Source of the DNA: JBKPCD01 sp046727175
GTDB lineage: Bacteria; Acidobacteriota; Vicinamibacteria; Vicinamibacterales; 2-12-FULL-66-21
Direction of reading: 5' to 3'
NCBI GenBank assembly: GCA_046727175.1
Contig: JBKPCD010000123.1
Coordinates: 1-18,705, forward strand
DNA: 18,705 nt
Shown piece after piece: positions 15,401-18,705 of this stretch (position 1 is its first letter; every line of letters starts with the position of its first letter). Both the position numbers and the translations under genes were made by a program. Below the pieces are notes generated by a model, which was not told the origin of the DNA, did not search any database, and saw only the letters and a list, made by a program, of their open reading frames with translations.

Positions 15401-15805
15401 CTAAACGAGAAAGACGGAGAGGAGGACGTGACGTGGAACCGGCGGGATCGGGAGCGGTGCGTCCGTTCGCCAGCCATCGGTCAGGACAAGTGTCGGGGTG
15501 CTCGCCGGGAGCACGACAGCGGCGCCGAGAACGGCAGCGGAAATCGCCGCGACAACCGTCGGGTTCGAGGAACTCGACTGACCGCGCTCGGACGCGGCGC
15601 AGCACGCGTCCGCCTGCGCCTGGTTGACGACTCGTTGTGAACCGGATTCGTGTGAGCCGCCCTTGTGCATCGGGCACTCGCCGCCCTCGGCACAGCAGGC
15701 CATCCGCGCCTCAGGCGTGGCCGCCCATCCTGCGCACATGGCTGCGTTCCCGGCGATCAACGCCAGGCTCAACGCACCTGTCGAGAGGCGCCGCACAAGA
15801 CCCAT
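15401..15805 (-). CDS. Exported Cys/His-rich small protein, first gene of the copper-type operon
   Basis: The 134-residue protein starts with a signal peptide (LSTGALSLALIAGNAAMCAGWA). Then comes MACCAEGGECPMHKGGSH (35-52; C37, C38, C44, H47, H52), a second CC at 68-69, a hydrophobic segment (VVAAISAAVLGAAVVLP, 84-100) and a Pro-rich tail. Exported Cys/Met/His-rich small proteins next to copper efflux genes are common, so periplasmic Cu binding or delivery is inferred, not shown. The operon pump starts about 90 bases downstream. No ribosome binding site precedes the ATG; a promoter ending about 10 bases upstream suggests a leaderless mRNA. No named family is recognised. Confidence 0.75.
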   Translation of the reverse strand: MGLVRRLSTGALSLALIAGNAAMCAGWAATPEARMACCAEGGECPMHKGGSHESGSQRVVNQAQADACCAASERGQSSSSNPTVVAAISAAVLGAAVVLPASTPTLVLTDGWRTDAPLPIPPVPRHVLLSVFLV

Positions 15806-15814
15806 CTGACGTCT

Positions 15815-15843
15815 AGGATGCTCGACCGCAGACTACGTGTCAA
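15815..15843 (-). promoter_or_regulatory. Possible promoter of the copper-type operon
   Basis: On the minus strand TTGACA (15843-15838) and CATCCT (15820-15815) are 17 bases apart. The -35 is consensus and the -10 is weak. It would start transcription next to the ATG at 15805. Confidence 0.35.
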
Positions 15844-15872
15844 ACCGTGCGGCAGTCGGTGCCTGCGAATTC

Positions 15873-15909
15873 TTGACCTTGGAACAGTTCCAGGGCGTAG
15901 GGGTAGGCT
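15873..15909 (+). promoter_or_regulatory. MerR-family-type promoter/operator, orphan
   Basis: TTGACC (15873-15878) and TAGGGG (15898-15903) are separated by exactly 19 bases, the long spacer typical of MerR-regulated promoters. A further TAGGCT follows at 15904. The spacer is filled by the dyad CCTTGGAACAGTTCCAGGG (15877-15895), palindromic except for one pair. AGGAGG (15911-15916) and an ATG (15922) follow, but only a 27-codon frame opens there (to 16005). The promoter points right, away from the copper operon. No intact MerR gene is in the window. Confidence 0.65.
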
Positions 15910-16085
15910 CAGGAGGTTCGTATGCATGGGCGCTGCTCGAAGGCCGGAACATCAACGGTGGACTTCGCATTAGCTTTTGATTGTGCCGCGAAGGCGTCAC
16001 CGTAATACGCGAGCCGGCGCCGCGGTGGCCCGCGCTCGCGCAAAGACTGATATCGAGCTCGAGGCACGTGGCTCCTGCCGCTATT

Positions 16086-17438
16086 TCACCTCTCCTGGAC
16101 GGGCCTGAACGCGTGGGCGAGATCGTAAGCAGCGACATTGCGTCCGAGGTCGACACCCGCTTCACTCGAGCCGCGATAGTGGAAGCCAGCCCATGCGCGC
16201 GCGTTCACGATTTCGGTGCGCAATTGCGCGGCGGTGTCGAAGTGTCGACTTGCATTCAAGTTTCCGGCTGGACCGGTCGCGTCGAACCCGTGAATGTCGA
16301 CGTTGATTTGATCAGTCCCGAAGAACACGGTCAGGACTTCAGCGATCGCCGACGTGATCGAGCCGTGTGCGCCGGGATACTCCGGGTGGTTGGGTGTGGC
16401 GACCAACGGCCGCCAGCCGACTTCTTCAGACGTGGCGGGATTCCCGTCTACGAATCCGGGCACGGGCCCGAAGCCGTCGTTGGTCACGGCAAATGGATCT
16501 ATTGCCGTCACTGGACGCCAGAACAAAAATTCGTACTTCCAGTGCATGACGGATATCTGCGCATCGGCACCGACGACGTTGATCATCGCCAGCAGTCGTG
16601 CCGTCTGAATGAGGTCGAGTGCCCGAGTAGTCGACAGATCTCGGCCCAACCGGTTGTATTGCCGGATGACGTTGGCAGTCCAGAACCGGGCAATCGCAGT
16701 CTGTGGCGCGGTACGGGTGCCGCTGGTGATTGCCCCGTACACCCACACCTCGTTGAAATCATCGACCCATCGCTGGCTGGTGAGCGACGGAGGCGCCGGA
16801 GGTCGAAACTGGTCAATGTCGCGCAGCACGAACGGCCGCACCGACCCGACCCACGGCGTCTGTGGCGCGGCGAAGGCTGGCGGCGTGAGGCGCCATACGC
16901 CCGGTCCGGGTTCCTTTGTCGGGAACCCGGAGCTCACGGCGATGGGTGTCAAACGCCCGTCGTGCCTCCGCAATTCGATGATCTCTTTCGCAGCCGTCCG
17001 TCCCGTTGCCAACCCTTTCAGCTTGGCGGGCCCGTCCGGAATCAGCGCGAGTGCCTCGTCGTGCGAGGCATCGAGTGACGACGCGTGCGCAGGAAAGTAA
17101 TGACGCAGCGTCACGTAGGCAGCCTCGATGACCGCCGCGTCGGTCGACGCGCCCGGAGGCGACGCGATGGGATGCCCATACGGTTCGTATCCCTCCTCCA
17201 ACGCGACGACGGCGTCGTAGACAGCGGCCGACACGTACGCCATGTAGATCAAGCCTTCGTTTTGAAAGGCTCCCGATCCAACCACGGTGTCCTCGGCAAT
17301 CCTGTTCCACTGCTGCGCGGTGTTGCCCGGCGGCAGCTCAGCGCGCGCGGTGAAAGACAGAGCGCTGACGATTGAAACGGTTGCCACACTGCGCGTGAGC
17401 CACGCTGGCAGCGTGGAGTTCGCTCGCCGTATTGTCAT
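16086..17438 (-). CDS. Vanadium-dependent haloperoxidase-like (PAP2 superfamily) exported protein
   Basis: The 450-residue protein has a signal peptide (about 1-33, ending LSFTARA-ELPPG) and is probably periplasmic or secreted. The C-terminal half carries the three-part vanadate/phosphate site of the PAP2/haloperoxidase family: KYEFLFWRP (K301, R308), HPEYPGAHGS (H351, H358, S360) and ARAWAGFHYR (R414, H420, R422). The N-terminal helical part (WNRIAEDTV..., YMAYVSAAVYDAVVALE) matches the bacterial haloperoxidase-related group. Whether it is a haloperoxidase or a phosphatase cannot be told from sequence. The ATG is fixed by AAGGAGG 8 bases upstream. The gene upstream overlaps its first 101 bases. 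Confidence 0.9.
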   Translation of the reverse strand: MTIRRANSTLPAWLTRSVATVSIVSALSFTARAELPPGNTAQQWNRIAEDTVVGSGAFQNEGLIYMAYVSAAVYDAVVALEEGYEPYGHPIASPPGASTDAAVIEAAYVTLRHYFPAHASSLDASHDEALALIPDGPAKLKGLATGRTAAKEIIELRRHDGRLTPIAVSSGFPTKEPGPGVWRLTPPAFAAPQTPWVGSVRPFVLRDIDQFRPPAPPSLTSQRWVDDFNEVWVYGAITSGTRTAPQTAIARFWTANVIRQYNRLGRDLSTTRALDLIQTARLLAMINVVGADAQISVMHWKYEFLFWRPVTAIDPFAVTNDGFGPVPGFVDGNPATSEEVGWRPLVATPNHPEYPGAHGSITSAIAEVLTVFFGTDQINVDIHGFDATGPAGNLNASRHFDTAAQLRTEIVNARAWAGFHYRGSSEAGVDLGRNVAAYDLAHAFRPVQER

Positions 17439-18051
17439 GGTTCATTCCTCCTTGGGTCGTTGGCGGTAGCGCCGGCACCAGTAGATCAGCTGACGTGTGC
17501 ATCGTCCGCTCGACGGCGGCGCGCAGGAGACTTGCCGGGACGGCCGCGAAGCCAAGCTGCCTCAGGGACAGGAGTTGAAAATCAGTGCTGTCCCAGGCCT
17601 GGCGCATCACGCCATGCCCGTCGTGCCAGCCGCGGGGTAAGAGCAGATGCGCGAGCTCGTGGGCATCACGGCTCCGAGCACCTGCTGCGCGGAAACCCGA
17701 TACGTGAACATTGCACGCAGGACACTCGGGTAGACACGGCGGCAACATTTCGGCGGACGCCACCCGCGCGCGTCGCATTCCCCAGGACCCAAGCACGCCG
17801 CGTGTGTTGTTGCTGCTGAACTCGTCTGTCGTTATAAGAACCCTGAGGGGCGCCGAGGAATCGCGTTCGGGCTTCTGGATCCATCCGAGGTGGACTCGAC
17901 TTGCACTGAAGATCCTGGACGCCTCCTTCTGCGCGGCCCCCACCAGCCGATCCGGCACTCCCGCGGCGTTGCCGAGCTCGACGTTAAGGGTTAAAGGCTC
18001 GGCGCCGGGAGTCTGGTAAGCTACGAGCACACTGGCGACCAGCAGATACAC
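17338..18051 (-). CDS. Predicted exported zinc metallopeptidase-like protein (HExxH)
   Basis: The 237-residue protein starts with a hydrophobic signal-like segment (YLLVASVLVAYQTPGA). DAHELAHLLLPRGWHDGHGVMR holds HExxH (H131, E132, H135), a third His (H143) and a Met-turn-like GVM (147-149), an arrangement like metzincins but with altered spacing. Cysteines at 106, 110 and 113 may form disulfides. Small proteins of this kind are, as I recall, common in Acidobacteriota; substrates are unknown. The GTG at 18051 is the first conventional start; GGAGG (18072-18068) instead fits a CTG at 18063. The frame overlaps the haloperoxidase gene by 101 bases, and the last 40 residues look unlike a natural tail, so the original stop may have been lost by frameshift. 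Confidence 0.75.
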   Translation of the reverse strand: MYLLVASVLVAYQTPGAEPLTLNVELGNAAGVPDRLVGAAQKEASRIFSASRVHLGWIQKPERDSSAPLRVLITTDEFSSNNTRGVLGSWGMRRARVASAEMLPPCLPECPACNVHVSGFRAAGARSRDAHELAHLLLPRGWHDGHGVMRQAWDSTDFQLLSLRQLGFAAVPASLLRAAVERTMHTSADLLVPALPPTTQGGMNHDNTASELHAASVAHAQCGNRFNRQRSVFHRAR

Positions 18052-18275
18052 GTGTGCGTCCAGAGAGCCTCCGCACTCCTTTGTGTGAGTGCGTTACAGG
18101 AGGCGAGAAATGCGGGCGCGAACTGTCATGAGCCGTCGAACGACGACGGGGCAGTGGCGTTCACGGGCAAGTCGCTGGTGCACCAGCCGTGGGCGGGCGG
18201 ACTGGGCGCGGGTACAGCACACTAACCCCTTGGGACGATTGTGGGATCTGGACGAGCCGCTCGGATCTCGGCGCT
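18052..18275. other. Intergenic region between divergent genes
   Basis: No firm gene was found. AGGAGG (18098-18103) precedes an ATG at 18110, but the 60-codon frame from it is Arg/Ser-rich and resembles a shadow. Another frame from about 18111 to 18228 (NCHEPSNDDGAVAFTGK, ending in TAA) has natural codon use and looks like a cytochrome- or oxidase-like scrap, but I cannot identify it. Confidence 0.35.
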
Positions 18276-18298
18276 CTAGCGCGCCGCGCTAGCGCGCC
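18276..18298. repeat. 13-bp-spaced direct repeat within a perfect palindrome
   Basis: CTAGCGCGCC occurs at 18276-18285 and 18289-18298. In addition 18276-18292 is a perfect odd palindrome (CTAGCGCG, C, CGCGCTAG). The 13-bp offset puts the upstream frame out of register with the kinase N-terminal extension. Confidence 0.75.
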
Positions 18299-18457
18299 CA
18301 CCCGACGAACGCGCTGTCTTCTTGCACGAGGGGTGTGGCGACGACGCGGCGGTGCGGCAGGAAGTCGAGTCGTTGCTGCAGTTCTGAGAGCGACTCGCAT
18401 CTATTCCTCGAGACGCCCCCAGCGGCGCTCGTCGGAGCGCTACGCCGCCTCGATGGA
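18286..18457 (+). pseudogene. Frameshifted N-terminal extension of the Ser/Thr kinase
   Basis: The frame reading through 18298-18384 gives RPPDERAVFLHEG and CGDDAAVRQEVESLLQ, then a TGA at 18385. This is the pre-kinase extension found on many acidobacterial kinases. The next frame gives SESDSHLFLETPPAALVGAL, the usual linker, and runs in phase into the kinase domain. Removing one T from the TT at 18382-18383 joins them as EVESLLQSESDSHLFLETP. Upstream, a TAG at 18277 lies in the 13-bp repeat; removing one repeat unit opens the frame as GALARPPDER. The very N-terminus is not recognisable. Confidence 0.7.
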
Positions 18458-18705
18458 ATGAGTCAGATGCCGGGCCGCGACTTCGGCCCGTACCTGATCC
18501 TGGCGCCGCTCGGCAAAGCGGGCAGGGGCGAGGTTTACCGAGCTCGTGACACTAGGCTCGATCGCGAGATGGCGCTCAAATTCCTGCCGCCGCACTTCAT
18601 CGCCGAACCGGAGCGTCGCGCGCGTTTCGCACGTGAGGCGCGGTTACTCGCCACCCTGAATCACCCACACATCGGCGCGATCTACGGTGTGGAGGAGGCA
18701 GACGG
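18458..18705 (+). CDS. Ser/Thr protein kinase, N-terminal part, cut by the window end
   Basis: From the ATG at 18458 (or 18467) the frame reads GPYLILAPLGKAGRGEVYRA, then RDTRLDREMALKFLPPHFI, EPERRARFAREARLLATLNH and PHIGAIYGVEEAD. This is the N-lobe of a Hanks-type kinase, with the VAIK-equivalent lysine in MALKF. The glycine loop is G-K-A-G-R-G instead of G-x-G-x-x-G, so the second glycine is Ala. HRD and DFG lie beyond the window. The upstream extension is frameshifted, so translation may restart at 18458 and give a shorter kinase, or the gene may be decaying. Neither ATG has a strong ribosome binding site. Confidence 0.85.
   Translation, partial: MSQMPGRDFGPYLILAPLGKAGRGEVYRARDTRLDREMALKFLPPHFIAEPERRARFAREARLLATLNHPHIGAIYGVEEAD

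Noticed and set aside
15981..17078. 365-codon + strand open frame
   Set aside because: It lies mostly opposite the haloperoxidase-like gene, which has a clear ribosome binding site and active-site motifs. I also considered its first residues as a merR remnant, but the match is too weak.
18111..18228. Frame with NCHEPSNDDGAVAFTGK, resembling part of a heme oxidoreductase
   Set aside because: It is natural-looking but too short, the first heme cysteine is absent, and no family could be named.
18110..18292. 60-codon + strand frame with AGGAGG six bases upstream
   Set aside because: The ribosome binding site is good, but the protein is Arg/Ser/Trp-rich with no natural character, and it overlaps the kinase extension remnant.

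Overview
The window looks like a chromosomal segment of a high-GC soil or environmental bacterium, most likely an Acidobacteriota of the Vicinamibacteria type. This is inferred from Ser/Thr kinases of the 'ARDTRLDRE' type, one with the N-terminal 'RPPDERAxFL...EVESLL' extension common in that group, plus a vanadium haloperoxidase-like protein, a CHAD protein and copper-type RND genes. No rRNA, tRNA, CRISPR array or insertion sequence was seen.

Layout. (1) 275-2092 (-): a multi-pass membrane Ser/Thr kinase, preceded by two strong inverted repeats and by a small + strand remnant of an NtrC-type sigma-54 activator. (2) 2655-3951: a secreted protein of unknown function, a tiny charged protein with a TTG start, and a STAS protein. 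(3) 4253-5514 (-): a pyrophosphatase of a variant subfamily, downstream of a CHAD gene broken by an exact 7-bp tandem duplication. (4) 5688-7232: a DUF1835 protein and a divergent SET-domain protein. (5) 7233-8725: an arsenic locus. arsR and a 5' fragment of arsN2 run left and arsM runs right, around a 70-bp control region with two near-identical ArsR-type operators. arsN2 is cut off exactly where the SET gene stops. (6) 8813-15805 (-): a Cu/Ag-type RND efflux operon in the order Cys-rich exported protein, CusA-like pump, TolC-like channel, CusB-like adaptor. The last three genes overlap by ATGA junctions. (7) 16086-18051 (-): a vanadium haloperoxidase/PAP2-like exported protein, overlapped by an exported HExxH metallopeptidase gene. 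(8) 18276-18705 (+): a second Ser/Thr kinase, running off the window, whose N-terminal extension is broken by two frameshifts.

Most distinctive is the copper-type operon. The pump carries an extra C-terminal transmembrane helix and a YtkA-like domain with a Met-rich motif. The adaptor carries a C-terminal cupredoxin-like domain with Cys/Met ligands. The first gene encodes an exported Cys/His-rich protein. Together they suggest a tripartite exporter with built-in periplasmic metal-handling modules. A MerR-type promoter (19-bp spacer over a dyad) lies upstream of the operon but points away from it, and no intact merR gene is present.

The other theme is decay. Five loci are broken (NtrC remnant, CHAD, arsN2, kinase N-terminus, and perhaps a merR remnant), mostly by small indels at repeats. 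These could be real lesions or, for the single-base ones, sequence errors.
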